DNA of 62,956 nt from Clostridium sp. AM33-3 (GTDB lineage Bacteria; Bacillota; Clostridia; Lachnospirales; Lachnospiraceae): assembly GCF_003480315.1 (NCBI RefSeq), contig NZ_QUIV01000005.1:102653-165608 (forward strand), written 5' to 3'. Positions 33,544 through 41,924 of this stretch are shown piece by piece. Positions within the stretch are counted from its first letter, which is position 1. Every line of letters starts with the position of its first letter. Made by a program: the position numbers and the translations under genes. The notes under the pieces were generated by a model. That model saw nothing but the letters and a program-made list of their open reading frames with translations, ran no database searches and was not told the origin of the DNA.

Positions 33544-35241
33544 CTACTCTACAGAAATCAGATAATAGTAGATCGGCTGACCGCCCTCCTGAAGTTCAAT
33601 TTCCACATCCGGGCAGCTTTCCTGAAGCTTTGCTGTCAGGGCCTGCGCGTCTTCTGCACTCACATCGCTTCCGTAGTAAACAGTAACCAGCTCGGAATCC
33701 TCATCCAGCATAGCTTTTAAGGTGTCAACGGTGGTCTTCTCAAGACTGGTGCTGACAGCCAGCATACCGTGGTCACCGATTCCCATGATATCGCCCTCAT
33801 GGATCTCCATGTCATCTATGACGGTATTGCGCACTGCATAGGTAATCTGACCGGTTTTCACACGGCCCATCTCTTCCACCATGGTTGCCAGATTCTCCTC
33901 CGGAGTCTGATCCGGAATAAAGTTGATCAGCGCGGTAATGCCCTGCGGTACTGTCTTGGACGGAACTACGATGATCTGCTTGTCCTCTACCAGATACTTT
34001 GCCTGCTCTGCAGCCAGAATAATGTTTTTGTTGTTCGGAAGGATATATACGGTATCCGCGTTCACGTGGTCGATCGCGTTGACCATGTCCTCGGTACTCG
34101 GGTTCATGGTCTGACCGCCCTCGATCAGGTAATCTGCGCCAATGCCCTTAAAGATCTCGCCCAGCCCGTCTCCAACGGATACCGCAATGAAGCCATACGG
34201 CTTTCTCGGCTCATTCTTTGCTGTCTCTGCCTTATCTTCCCCGGCCTTCTGCTCTGCTGCCTTGCGCTCTGCGTCCTGGATCACGCGCTCCTGGTGTTCC
34301 TCGCGCATATTGTCGATCTTCATGCGGGACAGGGAGCCAAAGGTCAGTGCCTTCTGGATGGCAAGACCCGGATCGTTGGTATGAACATGTACTTTTACAA
34401 TGTCATCGTCGGAAACCACTACGATAGAGTCACCGATCGACTCCAGATAAGCTTTGAACTCATGTTCGCTGTTTTCATCGTAATGCTGCTCCAGATTGAT
34501 GATGAACTCGGTGCAGTAGCCATATTTGATATGTGCCGTGTCAATATCAGTGGATGCCGCACCCTTTGCTTCTGCCGGTGTGCCTGCCGCAGGTTTGGCA
34601 TCCGGAACCGTGATATCCACTTCCTTGCCGCTGATGCCGTCAAATGCGCCCTTTAATACCTGCATCAGTCCCTGACCGCCTGAGTCTACCACACCTGCCT
34701 GCTTTAATACCGGAAGCATCTCCGGAGTCTGGCTTAACACATAATCACCATGTTCAATGACCCTGCTGCCGAACTCCAAGATGTCATCTGTCTCCTCGGC
34801 AGTCTCTACTGCCTTGTCTGCCATGCCCTTCGCAACCGTCAGGATCGTACCCTCTTTCGGCTTCATAACTGCCTTATAAGCTGTCTCAGTGGCATGGACA
34901 AAGGCCTGGGCCAACGTCTTGACATCTACAGCCTCTTTTCCCTTGATCTCTTTGGTAAAACCGCGGAACAACTGGGATAAGATAACGCCGGAGTTTCCTC
35001 TTGCACCGCGCAGGGAGCCGGAAGAAATTGCCTTGGCCAGGGAATCCATGGTCGGGTCCTTTACAGCTGCCACCTCTCTGGCCGCGGCCATGATCGTCAT
35101 GGTCATATTGGTTCCGGTATCGCCGTCCGGCACCGGAAATACATTTAATTCGTTGATCCACTCTTTTTTTGCTTCTAATCCCTTTGCTCCGGCAAGAAAT
35201 GCCTTCTGCATCAGACGGGCGTCTATTACCTTCACACTCAC
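33544..35241 (-). CDS. fakA: FakA-like fatty acid/dihydroxyacetone kinase family protein (DAK2 + DegV-like)
   Basis: 565 aa. The N-terminal DAK2 ATP-binding domain (residues 1-210) has VPDGDTGTNM and SGSLRGARGNSGVILSQ, and the second half has the DAK1-like module (YGYCTEFII, VHVHTNDPG). A charged segment near residue 335 (AERKAAEQKAGEDKAETAKN) separates the C-terminal domain. FakA phosphorylates fatty acids carried by a FakB (DegV) protein for entry into phospholipids. The start is taken as GTG 35241, eight bases after AAGGAGG; the TTG at 35262 lies inside asp23. The pairing with asp23 is standard. Confidence 0.88.
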   Translation of the reverse strand: MSVKVIDARLMQKAFLAGAKGLEAKKEWINELNVFPVPDGDTGTNMTMTIMAAAREVAAVKDPTMDSLAKAISSGSLRGARGNSGVILSQLFRGFTKEIKGKEAVDVKTLAQAFVHATETAYKAVMKPKEGTILTVAKGMADKAVETAEETDDILEFGSRVIEHGDYVLSQTPEMLPVLKQAGVVDSGGQGLMQVLKGAFDGISGKEVDITVPDAKPAAGTPAEAKGAASTDIDTAHIKYGYCTEFIINLEQHYDENSEHEFKAYLESIGDSIVVVSDDDIVKVHVHTNDPGLAIQKALTFGSLSRMKIDNMREEHQERVIQDAERKAAEQKAGEDKAETAKNEPRKPYGFIAVSVGDGLGEIFKGIGADYLIEGGQTMNPSTEDMVNAIDHVNADTVYILPNNKNIILAAEQAKYLVEDKQIIVVPSKTVPQGITALINFIPDQTPEENLATMVEEMGRVKTGQITYAVRNTVIDDMEIHEGDIMGIGDHGMLAVSTSLEKTTVDTLKAMLDEDSELVTVYYGSDVSAEDAQALTAKLQESCPDVEIELQEGGQPIYYYLISVE

Positions 35242-35254
35242 CGTCAGGTCCTCC

Positions 35255-35611
35255 TTAATCAATCACTCGTACACCTTCTACATAAATGTTGATCTTGTCA
35301 ACCTCCATGCCGGTGAATTCTTCTACTTTGTATTTCACGCTTGCGATCAGATTGTCTGATACTGCGCAGATGCTGACTCCATAAGCCACGATCACGTGAA
35401 AATCGATGGAAATATGGTTATCCTGTACTTCCACAGTGATGCCGTGGGTCAGACTCTCACGCTTTAACAGCTTAACCAGTCCGTCTTTCATGCTGACCGC
35501 TGCCATACCAACAATACCAAAACACTCCACTGCCGTCATGCCCGCATACATGGCAATGACATCGGAGCTAATCTGAATCTCGCCCAGTTTGTTGTTGATG
35601 CGTCCCTTCAT
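35255..35611 (-). CDS. Asp23/Gls24 family envelope stress protein
   Basis: 118 aa single Asp23 domain: GEIQISSDVIAMYAGMTAVE, VQDNHISIDFHVIVAYGVSI and the terminal VDKINIYVEGVRV. Members are membrane-associated or envelope-stress proteins of unclear action. It sits 13 bases before fakA, an arrangement conserved in Firmicutes. A promoter with an extended -10 is at 35711-35739. Confidence 0.9.
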   Translation of the reverse strand: MKGRINNKLGEIQISSDVIAMYAGMTAVECFGIVGMAAVSMKDGLVKLLKRESLTHGITVEVQDNHISIDFHVIVAYGVSICAVSDNLIASVKYKVEEFTGMEVDKINIYVEGVRVID

Positions 35612-35710
35612 AGAAACCCCTCCATATCTATCTTATTTGCTGCCGGAAAAAGCCGGGCTGCATTGTTTTCAGCTATGCCATTTCGGAAAAAGGCATTATT
35701 TAACTAATTA

Positions 35711-35739
35711 ATCATATCACATATCCTTATTTATGTCCA
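35711..35739 (-). promoter_or_regulatory. SigA-type promoter TGGACA-17-TATGAT for asp23-fakA
   Basis: Reading leftward, TGGACA (35739-35734), 17 bases, then TATGAT (35716-35711). The -10 context TGTGATATGATTA is the same 13-mer seen in both arms of the inverted repeat at 2535-2613. Confidence 0.7.
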
Positions 35740-35854
35740 TTATGACTTTTCTCGAAAGCCGGTCCGCAAACATTCATCCATGAAAACATTTTTCCACGTT
35801 TTCTTCATTTATTTCCCCGCTTTTATTTTTTCTCAAAAAAATGCGAAATTTCAC

Positions 35855-35883
35855 TTGCCAAAATGGGGACTTTCTGCTATCAT
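35855..35883 (+). promoter_or_regulatory. SigA-type promoter TTGCCA-17-TATCAT for rpmB
   Basis: TTGCCA at 35855-35860, a 17-base spacer, and TATCAT at 35878-35883. The short leader holds a hairpin GGTTCC-TTAC-GGGACC (about 35896-35911) before AAGGAGG. Confidence 0.75.
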
Positions 35884-35936
35884 ATTTTATGTTGTGGTTC
35901 CTTACGGGACCAAGTACCGGTTAAGGAGGTGCAATC

Positions 35937-36122
35937 ATGGCTAAATGTGCAATCTGTGAAAAGGCTGCTCACTTCGGAAATAACGTGAGCCACTCCCATA
36001 GAAGATCCAACGCGATCTGGAAAGCAAACGTTAAATCTGTTAAGGTTAAAGTTAATGGAGGAGCTAAGAAGATGTATGTATGTACTTCTTGCTTACGTTC
36101 CGGCTTAGTTGAAAGAGCATAA
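35937..36122 (+). CDS. rpmB: 50S ribosomal protein L28
   Basis: 61 aa, the normal size. It begins MAKCAICEKAAHFGNNVSHS and ends with CTSCLRSGLVERA, the four cysteines (CxxC...CxxC) of the zinc-binding form. It is a structural protein of the large ribosomal subunit. The gene is monocistronic, behind a strong AAGGAGG and its own promoter and terminator. Confidence 0.97.
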   Translation: MAKCAICEKAAHFGNNVSHSHRRSNAIWKANVKSVKVKVNGGAKKMYVCTSCLRSGLVERA

Positions 36123-36137
36123 TTGGAACTGATGCTG

Positions 36138-36168
36138 AGGACATGTCGTTTGACATGTCCTCTTTTTC
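36138..36168 (+). terminator. Intrinsic terminator after rpmB
   Basis: AGGACATGTC (36138-36147), loop GTTT, GACATGTCCT (36152-36161), then CTTTTT. Confidence 0.92.
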
Positions 36169-36228
36169 GTTTCACACTTTCTGCACAGTCTCTTATTTCA
36201 CATACTTCTGCTATTTTCTGTATGGATC

Positions 36229-36366
36229 TCATCCGCAAAAAAGATAATAGCCCAGAGTCAGGCATCCGATGATAAAGATCAGCGTAGACAGTGTTTCCGG
36301 AATAAACAAAAGAAGCGTCATTCCGATCCCAAAGCAAAAAAGCATAAGCCCCAGAACACGCCTCAT
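36229..36366 (-). CDS. Small two-helix membrane protein (45 aa), unknown
   Basis: A 45-codon reading frame, MRRVLGLMLFCFGIGMTLLL followed by FIPETLSTLIFIIGCLTLGYYLFCG. Two hydrophobic helices flank a short PET turn. AGGAGG stands five bases before the ATG (36366), good evidence that it is translated. It lies upstream of the region between rpmB and gerW. I do not recognise a family, although small proteins of this shape occur in many Lachnospiraceae. Confidence 0.7.
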   Translation of the reverse strand: MRRVLGLMLFCFGIGMTLLLFIPETLSTLIFIIGCLTLGYYLFCG

Positions 36367-36500
36367 GGCAGCCTCCTGATATGAAAATACGGCTGTTTCT
36401 GCGCACTCAGACCAGAAACAGCAGCGTAAGCTTCCACTATCAGTATATGCTGTCTTCCATGAGGTATGAACCGGGGCTTATGTTATATCCGTGTCAACGG

Positions 36501-36917
36501 TTATTCCGCCTTTGCGTCCGCTTCCTCGCCGGCTGCCGCAATCTCCTGCGCGGTTTCCATAGCCTTTTCCGAAACCTCTTCCTTTTTTCCGCCAGCAAAT
36601 TTATTCACAAAATCCGGCACCATATCAAGAACCTTGGTCACTGCATCCTGCTGCTTGATATTCACCAGCTTGGTCACACCATTCTGGATCACGAGCACGG
36701 CACTTGGGCTCATCTTGGCACTCATGCCGCCGCCCCCATTGTGCTTTGCATTGTCCGCAAAGGAACCGGCTGCCATACCGCAGGTCACATCCACCAGCGG
36801 GAGGATGATCGCATCATCCACCTTTACAGCATCTCCCACTACGGTCTTTGTCGTTACAAACTGATCCATCCCCTTAAACAGGGCCTCTACCGTTGAAACA
36901 AATTGATTTTCTGCCAT
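36501..36917 (-). CDS. gerW: Sporulation protein GerW (YtfJ)
   Basis: 138 aa. The family core is VVGDAVKVDDAIILPLVDVT, then a glycine-rich GGGGMSAKMSPSAVLVI. In Bacillus, YtfJ/GerW is needed for normal spore germination. The C-terminal tail (residues 110-138) is Glu/Ala-rich. It lies downstream of a DUF2953 gene, the standard ytfI-ytfJ pair. Confidence 0.92.
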   Translation of the reverse strand: MAENQFVSTVEALFKGMDQFVTTKTVVGDAVKVDDAIILPLVDVTCGMAAGSFADNAKHNGGGGMSAKMSPSAVLVIQNGVTKLVNIKQQDAVTKVLDMVPDFVNKFAGGKKEEVSEKAMETAQEIAAAGEEADAKAE

Positions 36918-36983
36918 ATTGTCCTCCTTTATGCGGATGGCCAGATCATTCTGGGCCTTACAATTCCCGCCACATCATACAGC

Positions 36984-37925
36984 TTAGGCTTTCTCTTTGC
37001 GGCCTCTCGCCGCCCTGATCCACAATCTGATATTTTTATCCAGAAGCATCCGGAAAGCCAGAAGCAGAATGGTTCCCAGCCGGATATGTCCCTTCAGCTT
37101 CCATTCCCCTTCCAGGCATGGCTCCAGAAAATCCGGACATATCTGAAGGTGACGGCCATACAGGCCGTAAAACGGGCTGATCCAGGTAAGGACCTGCCCG
37201 GTCATATAAGGATCATCAAAACCAAACCTGATCTTTCCTTCTGACTTTCTCGGCAGAATATGCCGGATAACAGCAAAAATCTGCCGTTTTGCCAGACGAA
37301 ACGTTTTTTTGTTTTCCTCATTCCGGAGGAAGGAAAGGATCGTCTCCCACCGGTTTTTTCCCGTCCGAAGTTTCTTTGCCGCTTTTTTCAGATTTCTGTG
37401 GATCCCCTGGACTTTCAGCTTCAGAGCCGATAGAAAATGCCTGAAACGCGCTGCAATTTTACCAGCCCCGGCATTTTTCCCTTCGTGCCGGTCTGTCCCC
37501 GGCGTAGCGGATACCTGCGCAGTTTCCACCCGCTCCGTCAGCTCCTTCTCAAATGCATCAGCCTCTGATTTTTCTGTTTCATCTGCTTCTTCCGGGAAAT
37601 CGGCACAGGCTCGCCCGGTCACAGGCTCTGCCCTTTCCGGTGTTTCCGCTCTGTCCTGCGCTTTTTCTGCCTTTTCCCGTCCCGGATGAAACCAGAGGAC
37701 CCGGACATCCACCTGCGCTTTTTCATCATAAGAAATCTTCAGGGAAATGAGATGCAGAAACCAGCTTACCGAAGCACTGCCCTTCAGCTTCTCATAAAAG
37801 CTGCCCTCTGCCCGGTACCGGAGCGGAACAAACAGCACGCTTATGATCACAAACAGGAGCAGTCCCAGAATTACAAGGAGCAGAATCCCGATTATTTTTA
37901 AGATTCCCAGTACGATTGCTACCAT
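36984..37925 (-). CDS. DUF2953 domain-containing protein (YtfI-like)
   Basis: 313 aa. N-terminal helix (residues 4-33), followed by VPLRYRAEGSF, the family's entry motif. The middle (residues 80-160) is low-complexity and very charged (Glu, Ala, Lys). The end, FGFDDPYMTGQVLTWISPFYG near residue 234, is the DUF2953 core. The protein is usually adjacent to gerW; function unknown. It overlaps the 3' end of the gene at 37919 by seven bases. Confidence 0.85.
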   Translation of the reverse strand: MVAIVLGILKIIGILLLVILGLLLFVIISVLFVPLRYRAEGSFYEKLKGSASVSWFLHLISLKISYDEKAQVDVRVLWFHPGREKAEKAQDRAETPERAEPVTGRACADFPEEADETEKSEADAFEKELTERVETAQVSATPGTDRHEGKNAGAGKIAARFRHFLSALKLKVQGIHRNLKKAAKKLRTGKNRWETILSFLRNEENKKTFRLAKRQIFAVIRHILPRKSEGKIRFGFDDPYMTGQVLTWISPFYGLYGRHLQICPDFLEPCLEGEWKLKGHIRLGTILLLAFRMLLDKNIRLWIRAARGRKEKA

Positions 37926-38245
37926 ACGTCAATTCCTGTAAAGCGGGCAAACGCCTCCGCCGATACCTCTCCTGTTTTCTGATACAAATCATCCACCATC
38001 CTGCGCACCACCTCCAGAGCTTCCCAGTATGTAACCGCAATTCCCAGGATCATGCGCTCCTTCTTCTTTTCCGATGGAACCAGAAGCAAGGCAGAAGGAT
38101 AGATGTCACAAAGATTCTCTCCATTTTGCGGGGAAGTAATCACATAAACCTCCGGCTGCAGCCTTTCTTCCCGAATGCCCTGAATGATGGCATACCGGTG
38201 CCGCTTTGCCCGCCTGCCCACATACAAATGACTGTACCACTGCAT
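37919..38245 (-). CDS. Conserved hypothetical protein, 108 aa
   Basis: Not recognised. It is a soluble, basic protein (MQWYSHLYVGRRAKRHRYAI at the start; VTYWEALEVVRRMVDDLYQK near residue 75). It is upstream of, and overlaps by seven bases, the DUF2953 gene, so it is likely cotranslated with the sporulation pair. The ATG at 38245 is eight bases from AAAGGAG; a GTG one codon upstream is possible. Confidence 0.6.
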   Translation of the reverse strand: MQWYSHLYVGRRAKRHRYAIIQGIREERLQPEVYVITSPQNGENLCDIYPSALLLVPSEKKKERMILGIAVTYWEALEVVRRMVDDLYQKTGEVSAEAFARFTGIDVW

Positions 38246-38325
38246 CACATCTTCTCCTTTTGCCTGTCACAGCATTTTTTCACAACGTTGCGAAGGTTTC
38301 CGGCTTTCACCGGCACACAGGATTT

Positions 38326-39573
38326 CTACCGGTAATTATCCAGAATAGAACGGCGCAGAAGATCCAGTCCCTTTACCACTGCCTGCTCCCGGATCTTGGC
38401 CCGGTTGCCCTTAAACTGATACCTCTGGACATTGACCTTGTCCTTCATATAGGTTGCGATATACACCAGCCCCACCGGCTTCTCCTCACTGCCGCCGTCC
38501 GGGCCGGCCAGACCAGTCACTGCCACACAGGCATCGGAATCGGTAGCAAATACACCGCCGGTTGCCATCTCTCTGGCAGTCTGCTCACTGACTGCGCCGT
38601 ATTTCTTTAACGTACTCTTGCTGACATCCAGGTATTTACGCTTTGCTTTGTTGGAATACGTGATAAAGCCCTCGTTATAAACCTCGGAAGCCCCGGGTAC
38701 ATTAATGATGCGGCCTGCCAGCAGTCCGCCGGTGCAGGACTCCGCAGTTGTCATGGTCAGGTCATATTTCTTTAACAGCTTCACCACCGCCTGCTCCAGC
38801 GTTTCCTCTTCCTTCGTGGAATAAACATAATCGCCAAAGCGGTTTTTGATCTCCTTTACCACCGGCTTTACCAGCTTTCTGGCCTCTTCCTCGGTGGCGG
38901 CCTTTGCCGTCACACGGATATGAACCTCACCGGTCTTCGCATAGGTAGCAATGGTCGGATTCTTCTGTTTGTCAATGAGATCCAGGAGCTTATCTTCTAC
39001 CTGGCTTTCTCCCACACCACAGATCTTTACCATCTGGGAACGGATCACCTCCGGCTGCAGCTTCTGCAGATACGGAAATACCTGATTCATAAACAGCGGA
39101 TACAGCTCATTTGGCGGTCCCGGAAGAAGAATGGCAGACTTGCCGTACTTTTCCAGGATCAGGCCAGGCGCAGTGCCGTTATCGTTATCCAGAACCATGC
39201 AGCCCTCCGGAATGATCGCCTGTTTCCAGTTATTATCCGGAATCACCTTATAAATGTTGTTCCGGAAATACTCCTCGATCCGCTCACGGGTGTGCTTATC
39301 CTCCACCAGCGGGAAGCCCATTACCTCCGCACAGACCTCCTTGGTCAGATCGTCCTCGGTCGGTCCAAGACCGCCGGTCAGGATGATGACATCTGAGCGC
39401 TTCAGTGCTGTCCGGATCACCTCAGCCAGACGGTCGTGGTTATCTCCGACTGTAACCTGATGATACATGGTCAGACCCAGAAGCGCGCATTTTTCCGCAA
39501 GAAACTGAGTGTTGGTATTCACAATGTTTCCGAGCAGAAGCTCGGTGCCGACTGAAATCAGTTCTACTACCAT
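38326..39573 (-). CDS. cinA: CinA family nicotinamide-nucleotide amidase / competence-damage protein
   Basis: 415 aa, two domains. The N-terminal MoCF-like domain (ELISVGTELLLGNIVNTNTQ, GGLGPTEDDLTKE, LLPGPPNEL) is an ADP-ribose pyrophosphatase in the family. The C-terminal CinA domain (TTAESCTGGLLAGRIINVPG) is the NMN amidohydrolase of pyridine nucleotide recycling. It starts two bases after the pgsA stop. Confidence 0.93.
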   Translation of the reverse strand: MVVELISVGTELLLGNIVNTNTQFLAEKCALLGLTMYHQVTVGDNHDRLAEVIRTALKRSDVIILTGGLGPTEDDLTKEVCAEVMGFPLVEDKHTRERIEEYFRNNIYKVIPDNNWKQAIIPEGCMVLDNDNGTAPGLILEKYGKSAILLPGPPNELYPLFMNQVFPYLQKLQPEVIRSQMVKICGVGESQVEDKLLDLIDKQKNPTIATYAKTGEVHIRVTAKAATEEEARKLVKPVVKEIKNRFGDYVYSTKEEETLEQAVVKLLKKYDLTMTTAESCTGGLLAGRIINVPGASEVYNEGFITYSNKAKRKYLDVSKSTLKKYGAVSEQTAREMATGGVFATDSDACVAVTGLAGPDGGSEEKPVGLVYIATYMKDKVNVQRYQFKGNRAKIREQAVVKGLDLLRRSILDNYR

Positions 39574-39575
39574 TT

Positions 39576-40118
39576 TTAAATTGCCCCCTCTGTAAGCACT
39601 TTATGATTCTTTGCAATGTAATCCACCAGCGAAACCACAGTCAGCACCAGTGCGATCCAGGTGCAGGCTACCGTCAGAATGTGCAGGACCGGAAGATCCA
39701 CGATCATTAAGATGACTGCGATCATCTGAAACGTGGTCTTAAACTTGCCCCAGTAGCTGGCGGCAATGACAATGCCCTGCTCTGCGGCGATCAGGCGGAA
39801 GCCGCTGATGATGAACTCCCGGCTGACAATGATAATGACCATCCAGGACGGAAGCTGTCCCAGTTCAATGAGACAGATCAGCGCGGAGCAGACCAGAAGC
39901 TTATCTGCAAGCGGATCCATAAATTTTCCAAAATTTGTTACCAGGTTATATTTTCTTGCAATCTTTCCATCCAGCATGTCAGTGAGACTGGCTACAATAA
40001 AGATGGCAGCTGCCAGGTTGCGAAGCAGGCGTACCTCCCCATGAAATGCCAGCAGGCTGACTACGAAAAACGGGATCATGATCACCCGCAGCACGGTCAG
40101 TTTATTCGGCAGATTCAT
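39576..40118 (-). CDS. pgsA: CDP-diacylglycerol-glycerol-3-phosphate 3-phosphatidyltransferase
   Basis: 180 aa membrane enzyme, with about five helices. The CDP-alcohol phosphotransferase motif is seen as LDGKIARKY and GKFMDPLADK (residues about 48-72). It makes phosphatidylglycerophosphate, the precursor of phosphatidylglycerol. Its start overlaps rimO by 17 bases. Confidence 0.94.
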   Translation of the reverse strand: MNLPNKLTVLRVIMIPFFVVSLLAFHGEVRLLRNLAAAIFIVASLTDMLDGKIARKYNLVTNFGKFMDPLADKLLVCSALICLIELGQLPSWMVIIIVSREFIISGFRLIAAEQGIVIAASYWGKFKTTFQMIAVILMIVDLPVLHILTVACTWIALVLTVVSLVDYIAKNHKVLTEGAI

Positions 40119-41442
40119 CGTATACCTCCCCGATCAGATCATAGTCATTGGAACCGGTGACCTTCACCCGGACAAAATCACCGGACATAAAGAGCTCACC
40201 ACTGTTAACAAAGATATATCCATCTACATTCGGGGCATCCATGTAGGTTCTTCCTACATAAGCAGCTTCGTCAGCCACCTTGCCCTCGATCATAACATCC
40301 AGAACGCGTCCTACCATGGATTCGGACTTTTCAAAGGCAATTTCCTGCTGGAGCTCCATGATTTCGTCGCGGCGCTCCTCCTTCACCTCCTCCGGAATCT
40401 GATCCGGGAAAGCTGCTGCCGGAGTGTCTTCCTCTGCGGAGTAGGTAAATACGCCAAGACGCTCGAACTCCATCTCATCTACAAAGCGCATGACCTCTTC
40501 GTGATCTTCCTGAGTCTCGCCCGGGAAGCCGGAGATCATGGTGGTGCGAAGCGCAATATCCGGGACTGCGGCGCGAAGCTTTCCAATGATCTCGCGAAGC
40601 TGCGCCTGGTTGGTACGGCGGCCCATACGCTTTAAGATGCGGTCACTGGCATGCTGGATCGGAACATCCAGATAATGGCAGATCTTTTCTTCCGTACGGA
40701 TGGCCTCAATGAACTCATCGGTGATCTCCTCCGGATAGCAGTACTGAATCCGGATCCAGTAGATGCCCGGGATCTCAGCCAGCTTATGGAGCAGCTCCGG
40801 AAGCATCTTCTTTCCGTATAAATCCACGCCGTACAGAGTAGTCTCCTGCGCTACCAGGATCAGCTCGCGGACACCCTGGTCTGCCAGCTCATTAGCCTCT
40901 TTCAGTAAGCGCTCCATCGGCACGCTGCGGTAATTGCCGCGCAGGCTCGGGATGATGCAGTAAGTACAGTGTTTATCACAGCCTTCCGCGATCTTTAAAA
41001 ACGCGTAATGACCGCCTGTGGTAATGATACGCGAGGTCTCCACCTCCGGAAGCGCATTCAGATCGTGGAAGCAGCTGACATGTGCTTCTCCGCCAAGAGC
41101 CTGCTTTAACACATTGGAAATCTCGTCGTATGTGGATGTTCCAAGGATACCGTCCACCTCCGGGATCTCCTCAAGGATCTCCTGCTTGTAGCGCTGGGCC
41201 ATACAGCCGGTCACGATCAGGGCCTTGCATTTTCCGGTCTTTTTCAGTTCTGCCATCTCCAGGATGGTGTTCACACTCTCTTCTTTTGCGTCATTGATGA
41301 AACAGCAGGTATTGATCACAATGATATCTGCCTCGTTTTCATCGTCTGTAAAGGTATGGCCGTCCCGGTTTAAAAGCCCAAGCATCATCTCAGTATCAAC
41401 CAGGTTCTTGTCACAGCCAAGAGAAACACATAAAATCTTCAT
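40102..41442 (-). CDS. rimO: Ribosomal protein S12 methylthiotransferase RimO
   Basis: 446 aa radical-SAM enzyme that methylthiolates Asp in ribosomal protein S12. The UPF0004 cysteines are in SLGCDKNLVDTE, NTCCFINDA and VTGCMAQRY; the radical-SAM cluster is CDKHCTYC near residue 152; the C-terminal TRAM domain ends in VKVTGSNDYDLIGEV. I chose the ATG at 41442, ten bases after AGGAG; a TTG three codons earlier is too close. It is followed by pgsA and cinA without gaps. Confidence 0.95.
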   Translation of the reverse strand: MKILCVSLGCDKNLVDTEMMLGLLNRDGHTFTDDENEADIIVINTCCFINDAKEESVNTILEMAELKKTGKCKALIVTGCMAQRYKQEILEEIPEVDGILGTSTYDEISNVLKQALGGEAHVSCFHDLNALPEVETSRIITTGGHYAFLKIAEGCDKHCTYCIIPSLRGNYRSVPMERLLKEANELADQGVRELILVAQETTLYGVDLYGKKMLPELLHKLAEIPGIYWIRIQYCYPEEITDEFIEAIRTEEKICHYLDVPIQHASDRILKRMGRRTNQAQLREIIGKLRAAVPDIALRTTMISGFPGETQEDHEEVMRFVDEMEFERLGVFTYSAEEDTPAAAFPDQIPEEVKEERRDEIMELQQEIAFEKSESMVGRVLDVMIEGKVADEAAYVGRTYMDAPNVDGYIFVNSGELFMSGDFVRVKVTGSNDYDLIGEVYDESAE

Positions 41443-41466
41443 AAATTTCAAACTCCTGTTTTATGG

Positions 41467-41498
41467 AAAAAGCCATCTCTGACATATGAGACGGCCTT
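41467..41498 (-). terminator. Intrinsic terminator after rpoZ
   Basis: Leftward AAGGCCGTCTC (41498-41488) pairs with GAGATGGCTT (41479-41470) with one bulge, followed by TTTTT. It separates rpoZ from the rimO operon. Confidence 0.7.
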
Positions 41499-41530
41499 CT
41501 CCTTTCTTTTATCCCATTATACTTTTATTT

Positions 41531-41857
41531 CTACTCCTCAACCTGCTCAGCTTCGATTCCGAATGCTTCCGGATCTCCGTCTGCTGCAGCTTCGATCGCT
41601 TTTGCCTCTTCCGCTTCTTCGGCATCGTTATCGCCGAGGATTTTTACCTTACCCTCGTAAAGCTCCTGGACTGCGATGGAAAGCGGTTTTTTGCCTGCTG
41701 CTCTCGCGATGAGCGGCTCATCTCCGCCGATGATCTGTCTTGCACGCTTGGAGGTTGCAAGAACGATGGAATAACGGCTCTGTACGACCGGCTGCTCACC
41801 CGGCTCAACCTCGCTGTTTACTGCGTTGATCAAATCTGTATAAGATGGATGTAACAT
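41531..41857 (-). CDS. rpoZ: DNA-directed RNA polymerase omega subunit
   Basis: 108 aa. The omega core includes SRYSIVLATSKRARQII and KPLSIAVQELYEGKV. The last 30 residues are an acidic Glu/Ala tail, common in clostridial omegas. The subunit supports polymerase assembly. The gmk-rpoZ linkage is conserved. Confidence 0.93.
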   Translation of the reverse strand: MLHPSYTDLINAVNSEVEPGEQPVVQSRYSIVLATSKRARQIIGGDEPLIARAAGKKPLSIAVQELYEGKVKILGDNDAEEAEEAKAIEAAADGDPEAFGIEAEQVEE

Positions 41858-41924
41858 AATAAAACTCCTTTCTGGGGATATCTCTTAATCTTGTATAATA
41901 GCTTTATGATAAAAACAGCCTCAT

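Noticed and set aside
35937..36122. rpmB leader hairpin as a riboswitch
   Set aside because: The stem is only six bp next to the ribosome site; no known ligand-binding consensus was seen. Kept only as a note under the promoter.
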